Under the pieces are notes generated by a model, which was not told the origin of the DNA, ran no database searches, and saw only the letters and a program-made list of their open reading frames with translations. A stretch of 64,000 nucleotides of DNA from Fibrella forsythiae (GTDB lineage: Bacteria > Bacteroidota > Bacteroidia > Cytophagales > Spirosomataceae), in the NCBI RefSeq assembly GCF_017353175.1, contig NZ_JAFMYW010000012.1, forward strand, positions 1-64,000, in the 5' to 3' direction. Both the position numbers and the translations under genes were made by a program. The number at the start of each line of letters is the position of its first letter. Position 1 is the first letter of the stretch. Positions 53,380 to 63,201 of the stretch are shown here, in pieces.

Positions 53380-56300
53380 ATGAACATAAATCTACCGAAG
53401 ACCCTCGGTCTTCAGCTTCTTATTGCCCTGTCAATGCTGTTCACGCTTCCCGCTATGGCGCAGACCGGTCTAAAAGGAGCGATACTGGATGACCGAACAG
53501 GCGCACCGTTGAGTGGTGTACCGGTGAAGGTCAAATACACAAAAACGGTTGCCGTTACCGACCAAAAAGGGGAGTTCGACTTGCCAATCGATACGCGCAA
53601 ATCAGTGGTTATCCAGGTTAATACCATTGGTTATGAACCCGTCGGGTTACCGGTTCAATCAGCCGCCTTTCTGACCATCCGGCTCAAGCAGAGCGTGACG
53701 GCCTTGCAGGAGGTGGTTATTTCCAGCGGCTACACGTTGCAGCCAAAATCGGAAGCGTCGGGGGCGGTCTCGAGTATTTCGGCGAAGCAGTTGAGTAATC
53801 GACCGGCGGTCAGTTTCGATCAGTTGCTGGGCGGGCAGGCCACTGGTATCGACATCATTCAGCCGAGCAACATCCTCAACAACACGCCCGTGATGCGCGT
53901 GCGGGGCATCAACACCATCACCTCGGGGCTGTTTCCGCTCGTCGTCGTGGATGGGGTTACGGTATTCGTCGGGTCCATCGGCGGGCTGGTCGGCAACAAC
54001 CCGCTGTCCGACATCAACCCCAATGATATTCAGTCGATTGATGTGCTGAAAGATGCCTCGGCGGCCGCCATCTACGGTTCGCGGGCCGCCAACGGGGTCA
54101 TGGTCATTACGACTAAAAAAGGAAGCCGCACCGGCAAGCCGAAGGTCAACTACGACACCTGGGTGAGCCGCAGCACGCCCTACAATTTGCCCAAACTACT
54201 GAGTGCTGAAGACTACATGACGATTAAAAACGAGGCACTCACCAACGCGGGCCGAACGGCGGGCTACTTCCCCAGCTACAACCCGGACGGTAGCTTGATC
54301 AACACGAACTGGTACGACGTGGCGTTCCGGCCCGGCATCTCGCACAACCATAACCTGAGCATTTCGGGCGGCAACGAAGCCACGACCTACTACTTCTCGG
54401 CGGGCTACACCAACCAGAACGCATACATTAAAAACAATACGTTCGAGCGGATGGCGGCCCGGCTGAACATTGACCATCAGGTGGGGAAAACCGTGAAGGT
54501 CGGCGCGAACATCACGGTCAGCAACGGTAAAAACGTGGGCACGAATACGGGTGCCATTCCCAGTAATTCGATGGCGTCCTCGTCGTACAACACGGAGTAC
54601 ATTACCAATGAGCCACTGGCCCGGATGACCTACGTGTTACCGCCCAACGTACCTGTGTATCGCCCAGACGGCTCGTACAGCATTCAGAACGGCATTTCGG
54701 TTGGCTACGGGGCCAACGTACCGGGTACGGTCGGTACCATCAATGCCTATAATTTGGCGATGGTGCAGGCGCTCGACTTGAATTCTTCGGAGAATAATAC
54801 GGTCATCGGCAACGTATTCGGGGAGTGGGAACTGCTGCCCAACCTGACCTTCCGCACGAGCTACGGCCTGAATAACCTCGGCGTGACCAACAAGTCGTTC
54901 TTCAACCCGGTACACGGCGGTGGGGCCTCCTCGAACGGGATTGCCCGGAACACCGAGACGCGACTGTACCGCACCGATTGGGTCAATACGTTCCTGTATA
55001 CGAAAACGATCAACGAAAGGCACAACCTGTCGGTGTTGCTGGGTCAGGAGGTCATCAAAACCACGACCGACGGCTGGGGAGCCGCCCAAAGCAACGTTAC
55101 GGATCCCTCGTACACGAATTTTCAGGGTGGGTATGTAAACATCTCCCCGTATGGTAATGTGTATTCGCAAAATGCGCTGCTGTCGTATTTCGGTAACGTC
55201 AATTACGACTACCGCAAACGCTATTTGCTGAGTGTCAACCTGCGCCGGGATGGACTGTCGGCCCTGGCCGATGGGAACAAGTGGGGTAACTTTGGTGGTG
55301 GCTCGGTCGGCTGGGCCATTTCGGAAGAGGGTTTCTATAAAAACGCCGGGCTGTCGCGCTGGGTAGACAACCTGAAAATCCGGGCTAGTTACGGCGTTGT
55401 CGGCAACAGCGAAATCGGCGATTATCCGGCGGTGGGTACGTACGTCTCGAACACTTACGGGGGCGTACCGACACTGGCGTATGCCCAGGCCGCCAACCCC
55501 GATCTGCGCTGGGAAACCAGCCGAAAAGTGGACGTCGGGCTGAATTTGTCGCTACTGGCCAACCGGATCAATGTCGAGTTCGATTACTACCGAAATCAGG
55601 TCGATGGGTTGATTTTGAAAGCACCGCAGGCCCTGTCGGCGGGGTTGCCGGGCAACTACATCAACGCCAACGTCGGGAGCCTGTACAACGAGGGAATCGA
55701 GCTGGGTGTCAATGCGCTGGTGACGAACTACAAAGATTTCAAGTGGAACAGCAGCTTGAATGTATCGACGCTGAAGAACCGGGTTACGTCGCTGGTCAAC
55801 GATGTGTTTGTCCCGTCGGTATTCGGGGTGCAGAACATGACCCGTGTGGGCTATTCCGTCGGGTCGATCTTTGCCGTTCCCTGCGTTGGAGTCAACCCGG
55901 CTAACGGGCTGATGGTGTTCACGAACGCAGCCGGTCGCGATGTGCAGTACAATCACGTTGGCTCGCCCCGGTGGACCTACGTATCCGACGGCAGCGCGGC
56001 CCCGGCCATTGATAATTACCAGGATGGGGTAATGCAGGGGCCTTCATTACCCACGATTTTTGGCGGGTTCAACAACACGTTCCAATATAAAAACTTCGAC
56101 TTGACGCTGCTGCTGACCTTCGTGGGCGGCAATAAACTTTACAACGGAACCCGCGCCACCAACAGCGATCAGCGGTATTTCAACAACGGGGAGTTTATCA
56201 AAGACCGCTGGACCACGCCGGGGCAGATAACGGAGATTCAGAAGCTGTACTACGGGGATAACGTGTCGGCGGGGTTCTCATTTGCGGCCACCTCAAAGGT

Positions 56301-56553
56301 GGAAGACGGCTCGTACATTAAACTGCGGACGCTCTCACTCGGCTATCACGTACCGGTCAAGAATACGTTTCTGAACGGCCGGGTGTCGTCGGCCTATCTC
56401 TACGCGCAGGGCGGTAACCTATTCACCCTCACCCGCTACCGGGGGTCCGACCCGGAGGTGTCTATCAATGGCAACTCCATCAATTCCGGTAAAGATCAGA
56501 ACGTACCGCCCAACGCGCAGGTCCTGACGCTCGGCTTAAACGTTGGTTTTTAA
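53380..56553 (+). CDS. SusC/RagA-type TonB-dependent receptor (second)
   Basis: 1057 residues. Signal peptide 1-27, carboxypeptidase-regulatory-like domain at about 30-105, plug with LQEVVISSGYTLQPKSEASGAV, VVVDGVTVFVGS and the SusC motif IDVLKDASAAAIYGSRAANGV, then the barrel ending NAQVLTLGLNVGF. Outer-membrane importer paired with the SusD-type protein encoded next. Substrate not readable from the window. Confidence 0.93.
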   Translation: MNINLPKTLGLQLLIALSMLFTLPAMAQTGLKGAILDDRTGAPLSGVPVKVKYTKTVAVTDQKGEFDLPIDTRKSVVIQVNTIGYEPVGLPVQSAAFLTIRLKQSVTALQEVVISSGYTLQPKSEASGAVSSISAKQLSNRPAVSFDQLLGGQATGIDIIQPSNILNNTPVMRVRGINTITSGLFPLVVVDGVTVFVGSIGGLVGNNPLSDINPNDIQSIDVLKDASAAAIYGSRAANGVMVITTKKGSRTGKPKVNYDTWVSRSTPYNLPKLLSAEDYMTIKNEALTNAGRTAGYFPSYNPDGSLINTNWYDVAFRPGISHNHNLSISGGNEATTYYFSAGYTNQNAYIKNNTFERMAARLNIDHQVGKTVKVGANITVSNGKNVGTNTGAIPSNSMASSSYNTEYITNEPLARMTYVLPPNVPVYRPDGSYSIQNGISVGYGANVPGTVGTINAYNLAMVQALDLNSSENNTVIGNVFGEWELLPNLTFRTSYGLNNLGVTNKSFFNPVHGGGASSNGIARNTETRLYRTDWVNTFLYTKTINERHNLSVLLGQEVIKTTTDGWGAAQSNVTDPSYTNFQGGYVNISPYGNVYSQNALLSYFGNVNYDYRKRYLLSVNLRRDGLSALADGNKWGNFGGGSVGWAISEEGFYKNAGLSRWVDNLKIRASYGVVGNSEIGDYPAVGTYVSNTYGGVPTLAYAQAANPDLRWETSRKVDVGLNLSLLANRINVEFDYYRNQVDGLILKAPQALSAGLPGNYINANVGSLYNEGIELGVNALVTNYKDFKWNSSLNVSTLKNRVTSLVNDVFVPSVFGVQNMTRVGYSVGSIFAVPCVGVNPANGLMVFTNAAGRDVQYNHVGSPRWTYVSDGSAAPAIDNYQDGVMQGPSLPTIFGGFNNTFQYKNFDLTLLLTFVGGNKLYNGTRATNSDQRYFNNGEFIKDRWTTPGQITEIQKLYYGDNVSAGFSFAATSKVEDGSYIKLRTLSLGYHVPVKNTFLNGRVSSAYLYAQGGNLFTLTRYRGSDPEVSINGNSINSGKDQNVPPNAQVLTLGLNVGF

Positions 56554-56577
56554 TTGCTCCCAAACCATAAGACAATC

Positions 56578-58026
56578 ATGACAATCCGGTATATAGTTAG
56601 TTCATTTCTTTTGCTGGCCACCACGCTGCTTTCCTGTCAGGATTCGGTGCTGGACACGCGCCCCCAGACAGCGATTGCGGAAGCCGATGCCTACAGTACG
56701 TCGGGGAAGCTACTGGCGCAGGTCAATAACCTGTACGGCCAGGTACAGGCCCCTACGTTCTACGGCGGGCGCTTCATTATTTTCAATGAGCAACGCGCCG
56801 ACGAATTCGGGCAGAATGATGGGAATGCGGCCACTGGCTCGGCTATCTGGAACCAGAACGTGGCGTCTACAAGCGAGTACATCAACAACGTCTGGTCGGC
56901 GGGGTACACGGCCATCAACGCGGCCAATATCCTGATGGGTAGATTAGCCGGTACGACCCTGGTGCCGGATTCGGTAGCCCGGCAGTATGTTGCCGAAGCG
57001 AAATTTGTGCGGGCACTTTCCTACCTCAGCCTGGTGCAGACCTACGCCAAACCGTATAACCTCGACAAAAACGCGCCCGGTCTGCCCCTCCGCCTGACAG
57101 CCATCACCACGGCGGGCAACAACGATTTGGCCCGGAGCAGCGTTGGCGACGTGTATGGCCAAATCCTGAACGACCTGAACGAAGCTGAGCGCGATTTGCC
57201 GACCAGCTACCCGACCGCCCTGCTGAATGCCTCGCGGGCCAAGAAAAGCACGGCGATTGCGCTGAAAACGAGGGTGTATCTGCATCAGAATGATTTCCGA
57301 AACGTCGTCATCGAAGCGGCCAAACTCGTCCCGGACGCGGCTCCTTACCAGTACACGGCCGGTACGTTGACCCACCGGCTGGAATCGAGCATCGCCACGG
57401 TATTCGGGGGGAGTTACGTGGGTCCCGAAGCCATCTTTACCATTCCGTTCGCCAACAGCACTACCGAGACGCCACCCACGCAGAGTGCGCTGGCGTTCAA
57501 CTACGTGACCCAGCCCATTCTATTCCTGACCACGGCGGGTATTTCGGCCCATCCGGCCCTGAATACCACCGCTGATGCCCGCGCCGGCCTGATCGGCACC
57601 AATGCCGCGAAGCAGAAAATCCTGCGCAAATTCACCACCACCACCGCCCCCTTCCGCGACTACGTACCCGTGATCCGGTACGCCGAGGTGTTGCTCAACT
57701 ACGCCGAAGCGGCCGCTCAAACGGGTAACCTCGCGCTGGGTACGTCGCTGCTACGGGCCGTTCGGCAACGGGCTAACCCGTCGTCTGTCTTCACCCCTGC
57801 CGAAATCGGTACCAAAGACGCGCTGTTATCGACCATTCTGACGGAACGGCGCATTGAACTCGTGGGCGAAGGCTTCCGACTGGGCGACCTACAACGAACT
57901 GGTCAGGCGCTACCGGCCAAAGTGGGATCAATCGGAACGGCCCCGACCGTCTTGCCTACGGCCAGCAACTACATTTGGCCCCTGCCGAGTGGCGAACTCT
58001 CGACCAACCGACTGATTGGGCAATAA
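56578..58026 (+). CDS. SusD/RagB-type lipoprotein (second)
   Basis: 482 residues from the ATG at 56578. Lipobox LLATTLLSCQDSV. SusD hallmarks: AEAKFVRALSYLSLVQTYAKPYN, KKSTAIALKTRVYLHQNDF, VPVIRYAEVLLNYAEAAAQ and the end ILTERRIELVGEGFRLGDLQR. It sits 24 bases after the SusC stop. Surface-exposed ligand catcher. Confidence 0.92.
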   Translation: MTIRYIVSSFLLLATTLLSCQDSVLDTRPQTAIAEADAYSTSGKLLAQVNNLYGQVQAPTFYGGRFIIFNEQRADEFGQNDGNAATGSAIWNQNVASTSEYINNVWSAGYTAINAANILMGRLAGTTLVPDSVARQYVAEAKFVRALSYLSLVQTYAKPYNLDKNAPGLPLRLTAITTAGNNDLARSSVGDVYGQILNDLNEAERDLPTSYPTALLNASRAKKSTAIALKTRVYLHQNDFRNVVIEAAKLVPDAAPYQYTAGTLTHRLESSIATVFGGSYVGPEAIFTIPFANSTTETPPTQSALAFNYVTQPILFLTTAGISAHPALNTTADARAGLIGTNAAKQKILRKFTTTTAPFRDYVPVIRYAEVLLNYAEAAAQTGNLALGTSLLRAVRQRANPSSVFTPAEIGTKDALLSTILTERRIELVGEGFRLGDLQRTGQALPAKVGSIGTAPTVLPTASNYIWPLPSGELSTNRLIGQ

Positions 58027-58045
58027 CCACGAGTATAACACCTTC

Positions 58046-59353
58046 ATGTCGATGAAAAAATATGGAATCATCATCGCCGGCATAGCCCTCATTGGGGGCT
58101 TGCTGGCGTTCTTCTGGAATCCCACAAGGTACTCGGTTGCGCTCACGGAGATGACCGACGCGCAATATCCCGACAATCCGAATCTGGAATCGCGGCATTC
58201 GGGCGCTAAACAGCAGTTGTTCAGCACGGTCACCATTAACGAAGGCCAAAATAATCAGTTCGATTTCGCCCTGCGTTCGCATGAGGCCGATTATTGCACG
58301 ATCACCCTCCCCAACGTACCCTTGCTAGAATGGATACCAACGGCCTCGGAGCCCATCAAGTCGGACGCGTACCTGACCTACATTGGGGTGATCAATCAGG
58401 AGTGGAACCGGCAGCAGATCCAGTTTAAGCCAGGGCAGTTTACGGTTTCGGGTACGTCGGGTGTGCCCATCACGCGGGTCGATCTGGCCCAGAACTGCCT
58501 CAACGCCTATTTGTGGGAAGCGCTTGTCTACGTTAAAGACACCGACGGCAAGGAAAAACTGTACTGGCAAGGCTGGTTCGATTTTCCGCACACGCTCTAC
58601 GCCCGACTCTTTGAAGCGCGGAACAATCTTCCGTTCGACACCTTCCGCGAGGGGATGGAAAACTGGATCGATCCACCCTCGAGACCCATCGCCCTCGGTA
58701 CCCTACGGCAGGTAACGGCAGAGACCGATGCCGTATTCGAGAGTCAAAACGAGGCGATGTACCCGCTCACGGGCGAACGCGAGCGCAAACGAAAGAACAT
58801 CATCTGCCCCCGACAGGTCAATTCTATCAACGACCTGCTGACCGACTCGACTACCTTCGCCACCTTCTCGATACCGGGCTATTACAACACCGCCGACCCG
58901 CGCAAAACCGAACTGGGTCGACTGGGGAAACTCCAGCGGGTGATTCGTCGGCAGACGATCGGGATGGCGAGACAACCCCTGACCGAGCTGGAACTGGTGT
59001 TCGCCAGCCCGACGAAACCGGGTCTGCAAACGCGCCTGGTGGTGGGCGGTTTCAACCCGAGCGACTTACCCGTGCTGCCCCCCGAACGGGTCAATGAGAG
59101 CGGCTGGCAAATGTCGATGGGCGTGGGCAATCACTCGTTCTACGAAACGTTCGACTACCAGCAGCAGCACCCCGTCCGCACCAATCCATTCTATTCGTTC
59201 CTGCTCGATCAGCACGGCAACTGGCTCGACAGCCATAAAGTGGGTATCGACGGCACCAGCATGCACCTCGACAAAAACGGCAAACTGAATCTGTGGATCC
59301 TGTCCTTCGAGCGGCACGCATTCGTAGGCCATTATCAAATCGCCCTTGACTGA
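58046..59353 (+). CDS. hypothetical membrane-anchored protein
   Basis: 435 residues from the ATG at 58046 (58052 also possible). One N-terminal hydrophobic anchor (IIIAGIALIGGLLAFFWN), the rest soluble and beta-rich, ending in FYETFDYQQQHPVRTNPFYSF, HLDKNGKLNLWIL. No family recognised. It lies 20 bases after the SusD gene and is probably the last gene of that unit, so it may be an accessory surface protein for the uptake system. Confidence 0.6.
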   Translation: MSMKKYGIIIAGIALIGGLLAFFWNPTRYSVALTEMTDAQYPDNPNLESRHSGAKQQLFSTVTINEGQNNQFDFALRSHEADYCTITLPNVPLLEWIPTASEPIKSDAYLTYIGVINQEWNRQQIQFKPGQFTVSGTSGVPITRVDLAQNCLNAYLWEALVYVKDTDGKEKLYWQGWFDFPHTLYARLFEARNNLPFDTFREGMENWIDPPSRPIALGTLRQVTAETDAVFESQNEAMYPLTGERERKRKNIICPRQVNSINDLLTDSTTFATFSIPGYYNTADPRKTELGRLGKLQRVIRRQTIGMARQPLTELELVFASPTKPGLQTRLVVGGFNPSDLPVLPPERVNESGWQMSMGVGNHSFYETFDYQQQHPVRTNPFYSFLLDQHGNWLDSHKVGIDGTSMHLDKNGKLNLWILSFERHAFVGHYQIALD

Positions 59354-59497
59354 TTCTGAGTAGATTATCTGTCAGCACTACATAAGTTCAGGCTATGACG
59401 GATAGATCAGCATCAGTTTGGGCTACGCCAGTACCAGGCATCAGGCTAGTTGATCTGAATCTCTAACGAAGTAGTTATTCAGATCTCTGGCTAAATT

Positions 59498-59567
59498 GGG
59501 TATTTCGACAGAATCGTACGAATGGCGACCTCTATGCTGTTTTATGCACGATTCTGTCGAAATACCC
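59498..59567. repeat. 20-bp perfect inverted repeat
   Basis: Arms 59498-59517 and 59548-59567 are exact complements (GGGTATTTCGACAGAATCGT-type), 30 bases apart, between two converging genes. It could serve as a bidirectional terminator, or be the ends of a lost mobile element. No T run. Confidence 0.6.
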
Positions 59568-59577
59568 ATATATCAAC

Positions 59578-60621
59578 TTACTGGTGCTGCCGGTATAACG
59601 CCAATGCTTCAAGACAGAAGCCCGTGGTCAACTCTTCGGACCCCCAACCCTGTAATAACTTGGGACCACCGTAATAAAATAACCAGCGTGGCCACTCGCC
59701 GGTCTTACTCTGCTTGCTTAAAAGGAAAGAAACGGCCGGGGATAGCAGAGGAAGGTCAACGCCAAAATTGAGCAGCGTTGTGATCGTGAACGCCGTGTCT
59801 AAAACAGAGCGGCCTACTTGACCATCTGCTTGCACGACGGACAAAAGACGTGTGACAATGGGGCTAATCACAGGAGCCAGCTTCGTCACGCCCCGCTTGT
59901 AGGCACGCGACAACAAATAATAGATGTTATAAGGATTGCGGTACCACTTGTCGCAATCTCCTTCCCGCCCTTCTTCAATCATCTGAATTAAGGCGGTGAT
60001 GAGAGGCTGTGTCTGCACGGTATCGCCCAGATAGTACAGTACGTTAATGTTAATCCCCAAATCGATATCGGCGCGGGTACATTCATTGGCACGCCAGAAC
60101 AAAAAGCTAGTGATCGGCTGCCGCAGCTCCTTAATGGCCACTTGCCAGTAAGCTTGGTTGGCAGGCCAGCGAGCGCGAAGAACAAACCAGGTGTAGAACA
60201 GATCCTGCTCATTCCGGTTGGCCAGCAGAAGGGGCGTGCTACTGATCACAAGATCACCTGAGCCTCTATCCGTCAGCAAGGCGGAAGCATAGGCCAAACT
60301 ATCTGCATCGTAAGGGACTATATGCTGCCAGGGATGCCGTTCAGAAAATACAGGCCACACACCACCATGATGCATTTGGCTGGTAACGTAGTCTGTAGCG
60401 CGGGTCACGATACCATCCACTAGTGGCTGATCAGTTAGAGGTAATAAGCAGGACGCTACTACCATGGTAGCAAAGACAGTGCTATCTGTGATGCACCACC
60501 CCTGCATTGGCTCGTCAGCGGCGATGTAGCAGCAAAATTCGCCGCTTGGATATTGGTGTTCCTCCAAGTATGCAATTCCGCTCGCGATAGACTCATCTAG
60601 TTGGCTTAATTTACTCGTCAT
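59578..60621 (-). CDS. squalene-cyclase-like alpha-toroid protein (first)
   Basis: 347 residues. Alpha/alpha-toroid repeats of the prenyltransferase/squalene-oxidase type. Shares with its neighbour the N-terminal GEFCCYIAADEPMQG, YDADSLAYASALL (in the place of the DxDD acid motif of class II cyclases, with the last Asp changed) and the C-terminal GEWPRWLFYYGGP and WGSEELTTGFCLEAL. It may act on a lipid or polyprenyl-linked substrate. Seven bases separate its start from the neighbour's stop, same strand. Confidence 0.7.
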   Translation of the reverse strand: MTSKLSQLDESIASGIAYLEEHQYPSGEFCCYIAADEPMQGWCITDSTVFATMVVASCLLPLTDQPLVDGIVTRATDYVTSQMHHGGVWPVFSERHPWQHIVPYDADSLAYASALLTDRGSGDLVISSTPLLLANRNEQDLFYTWFVLRARWPANQAYWQVAIKELRQPITSFLFWRANECTRADIDLGININVLYYLGDTVQTQPLITALIQMIEEGREGDCDKWYRNPYNIYYLLSRAYKRGVTKLAPVISPIVTRLLSVVQADGQVGRSVLDTAFTITTLLNFGVDLPLLSPAVSFLLSKQSKTGEWPRWLFYYGGPKLLQGWGSEELTTGFCLEALALYRQHQ

Positions 60622-60628
60622 TGTCGTA

Positions 60629-61720
60629 TTAGGTGTTAGCCATTTCTTGCTGTTCCCACCGCTGATAGGCCATAATTGCTTCTAAACAAAAACCCGTCGT
60701 TAGTTCTTCAGACCCCCAGCCTAGAGGGCTGCCAAGGCTCGCGTAAAAGTGAAGTGCACGAGGCCATTCTCCGTAATACTGCTGGCCAGCTAACAGGACA
60801 TTAGCCGCTTGCCGGATTATTTCCGGCTTCCCCCCCCAGGCGCTCAGGGCGCTCAGCGCCTGAGCCGTCTCCAACAGACTTTCTCCGAAACCACCGTTAG
60901 GTTGACGGAAGGTCATCAGGCGTTCGAGTACTAGGGAGCGAACCCCTTCAAACGGTGTGGGATTGGCGCGGTAGCAGCGTCCCAGTGCGTAATAAAATGT
61001 GATAGGCGTTCGGTAGCGGGGATCTCGATCGGTTTCCTTCCGGTTTCTGACAAGCGCAACTAAGTAATCCAGAATATGCAGAGAAGATCCGTCAACGGAC
61101 AGGTAATGCAGCACATTGGCATTGGCGACTCCGCCCCGGTCGTTTCGGCTGTAACCGTGCTGCTGCCAGAAGCGCCAGCTGGCCAGCGGTGCTTTTAGGG
61201 CGCGCAGTCCAGTTCGCCAGTAAGTCCGCTGCCGCATTAGGCGAGGCCGTAGCACAAACCAATTGCCTATCCCCGCGCCGCCCCGTTGATTAGCTAGTAA
61301 TAGGGCTCTGACACTGTTGCGTGGATAGATGACGCCCCAAGCATCCAGAAAGGCCGCCACGCAGGCAGTACTGTCGGCGTCAGGTGGATTAAGCTGAAAC
61401 AGCGGGTTGCGCAGGGCAAAAAAATTAACTACCCCGCCGCGCATCATCTGATAGTCGAAAAAGGGGATTGTACGCGTCAGAATGGCGACGGCTTTAGGAT
61501 GATCAGCTAAGGCCAGCAGCGCACTGGCGATGGCCGCCGTGGGCAACACCGTATGATCGGGTACGCATGGACCCTGCATTAGTTTATCAGCGGCGATGTA
61601 GCAACAAAATTCGCCGTTAGGATACTGGTGATTCTGCAGGTACGTTAGGCCCCGCTCAAGGGCCTTGCCGATTTGTTCGGGGGCAGGTCCCTCAGGTTCG
61701 GTTAACGGGCGAACGTCCAT
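60629..61720 (-). CDS. squalene-cyclase-like alpha-toroid protein (second)
   Basis: 363 residues from the ATG at 61720 (the longer frame upstream lies inside the ABC ATPase). It carries the same motifs as the neighbouring protein: GEFCCYIAADKLMQG, PDADSTACVAAFLDAWG, GEWPRALHFYASLG and WGSEELTTGFCLEAI. About 40 percent identical by eye; a duplication. Its start overlaps the ATPase stop by 19 bases, so it is translated with the polysaccharide exporter. Function unproven; I propose a lipid-linked or terpenoid step of surface polymer synthesis. Confidence 0.7.
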   Translation of the reverse strand: MDVRPLTEPEGPAPEQIGKALERGLTYLQNHQYPNGEFCCYIAADKLMQGPCVPDHTVLPTAAIASALLALADHPKAVAILTRTIPFFDYQMMRGGVVNFFALRNPLFQLNPPDADSTACVAAFLDAWGVIYPRNSVRALLLANQRGGAGIGNWFVLRPRLMRQRTYWRTGLRALKAPLASWRFWQQHGYSRNDRGGVANANVLHYLSVDGSSLHILDYLVALVRNRKETDRDPRYRTPITFYYALGRCYRANPTPFEGVRSLVLERLMTFRQPNGGFGESLLETAQALSALSAWGGKPEIIRQAANVLLAGQQYYGEWPRALHFYASLGSPLGWGSEELTTGFCLEAIMAYQRWEQQEMANT

Positions 61721-62958
61721 TCTACATCGAGCGTAATAAGTTGCTGCACTGTGGCTTGCATATTTTTCATAGTACTGACTTGATCTTCTTCTACCAGCAG
61801 TCGCTCCGGCGCATCTTCCCAGCCCAGATGAGCCAGTACTTGCATTGACCCGATCTCGAAAACAGCGGCTTTTAACTGGTAGCCACCCGCCATAAGCGGC
61901 AAACGTGGTAAACGGCAAACCAGCTCATTCCGACCTGCTTTCAAGGTGAGAGGAACTTCATTGATGGCACTCGTAATGCAGGTTGCCCCATCATTTGTCC
62001 AGATGAAAAAGGACCATCCCACGTTATCAACCGAGGTCAGCGATTCGCAGGTCAGCGTTACGCACACGTCGCCGCCTGATTTGGCGGCGGTGCCCTGCGC
62101 CGTTTTTACTGTTAGGCTACCAATAACCACAGGCCGGTCGGGGCCTAGACGTGTTGAGGACCGTTCGACTAGGCTGGTTACCGACTCGTGCTGTCGGGTG
62201 AAATAACGGTCCAGCGTTTCGGTAGCCGTTCCGGCAAAAAGCACGCGGCCTTTTTCCAGCAACAGGCCCCGCCCACAAACAGCCTGAATGTGGTACGGGA
62301 CGTGTGATACCAAAATGATCGACCCACCCTCGGCCAGGTATTGTTGCATATGCCGGATACATTTACGCTGAAAGTCCAGGTCACCTACTGCCATCACTTC
62401 GTCGACCAGCAATAAATCCGGGTTCAGGTGAGCAGCCACCGCATAGGCTAGCCGGGCGGTCATGCCCGAACTGTAAAATTGTACAGGCATATGAATGGCC
62501 TCTCCCAGCCCGGTGAAGTCAATAATCTGGTCGACCAACGGGGCAACCTGCCGACGGGACATACCCAGTAGTGCCGCTCGCACAAAAATGTTTTCGCGCC
62601 CCGACAGCACGGGGTCGAGCCCAACGCCCAGTTCGATCAGAGCCCCCACCCGCCCTTGAATACGGACTTGCCCCACGTCGGGTTTGATCAACCCATTCAG
62701 GACTTTGAGCAGGGTACTTTTACCAGCGCCGTTATCGCCGATAATGGCTAGAGACTCGCCTCGGTTCAGCGAGAAAGAAACATCCTGCAATCCCCAGAAT
62801 TCGGTTTTTCGCAGGTCATTGCCGGTCTGTGAATGACGCAACCCCGACGGATTCAGGTCACGGGCGATGTCTTTGACGCCGTACCAAAGCGACCGCCGAA
62901 ATGACGTGCTGAATTTTTTGGCGAGCTGATCAACCGAAAGAATAGGTGCTGTCTGCAT
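61702..62958 (-). CDS. Wzt-like polysaccharide ABC exporter ATPase
   Basis: 418 residues. Walker A GDNGAGKSTLLKVL, signature YSSGMTARLAYAVA, Walker B LLLVDEVMAVGD, the His of ILVSHVPYHI. The C-terminal 150 residues (about 265-418) form an extra domain such as the Wzt C-terminal polysaccharide-binding domain. It exports O-antigen-like or teichoic polymers with the permease encoded upstream (63202-64000). 244 bases separate the two genes. Confidence 0.88.
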   Translation of the reverse strand: MQTAPILSVDQLAKKFSTSFRRSLWYGVKDIARDLNPSGLRHSQTGNDLRKTEFWGLQDVSFSLNRGESLAIIGDNGAGKSTLLKVLNGLIKPDVGQVRIQGRVGALIELGVGLDPVLSGRENIFVRAALLGMSRRQVAPLVDQIIDFTGLGEAIHMPVQFYSSGMTARLAYAVAAHLNPDLLLVDEVMAVGDLDFQRKCIRHMQQYLAEGGSIILVSHVPYHIQAVCGRGLLLEKGRVLFAGTATETLDRYFTRQHESVTSLVERSSTRLGPDRPVVIGSLTVKTAQGTAAKSGGDVCVTLTCESLTSVDNVGWSFFIWTNDGATCITSAINEVPLTLKAGRNELVCRLPRLPLMAGGYQLKAAVFEIGSMQVLAHLGWEDAPERLLVEEDQVSTMKNMQATVQQLITLDVEWTFAR

Positions 62959-63001
62959 GCAGAATAGGCGACATAACGTGTCGAAGCTGTTTTAAGATAG
63001 G

Positions 63002-63027
63002 GCCAACGACCTTTGACGGTCGTTGGC
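63002..63027. repeat. 10-bp hairpin between permease and ATPase
   Basis: GCCAACGACC (63002-63011) and its complement (63018-63027), loop 6. Lies in the gap between the permease and the ATPase. No T run on the minus strand, so a weak regulatory hairpin at most. Confidence 0.4.
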
Positions 63028-63201
63028 AAAAAGTCAGAGTCGGCATTGCCGATAAAGATTTAGAGCGCTTAGATCTGTTAGTAACGTTTGTGGCCGGATA
63101 GGCGAAGAGTAGATTCGTGTTTATACACTACTCATTTCCGGCTATAGACCAAGGCGCCCACGAAATGCAGACAGCTTCATTGCTAAGCGAAACAACTGCG
63201 C

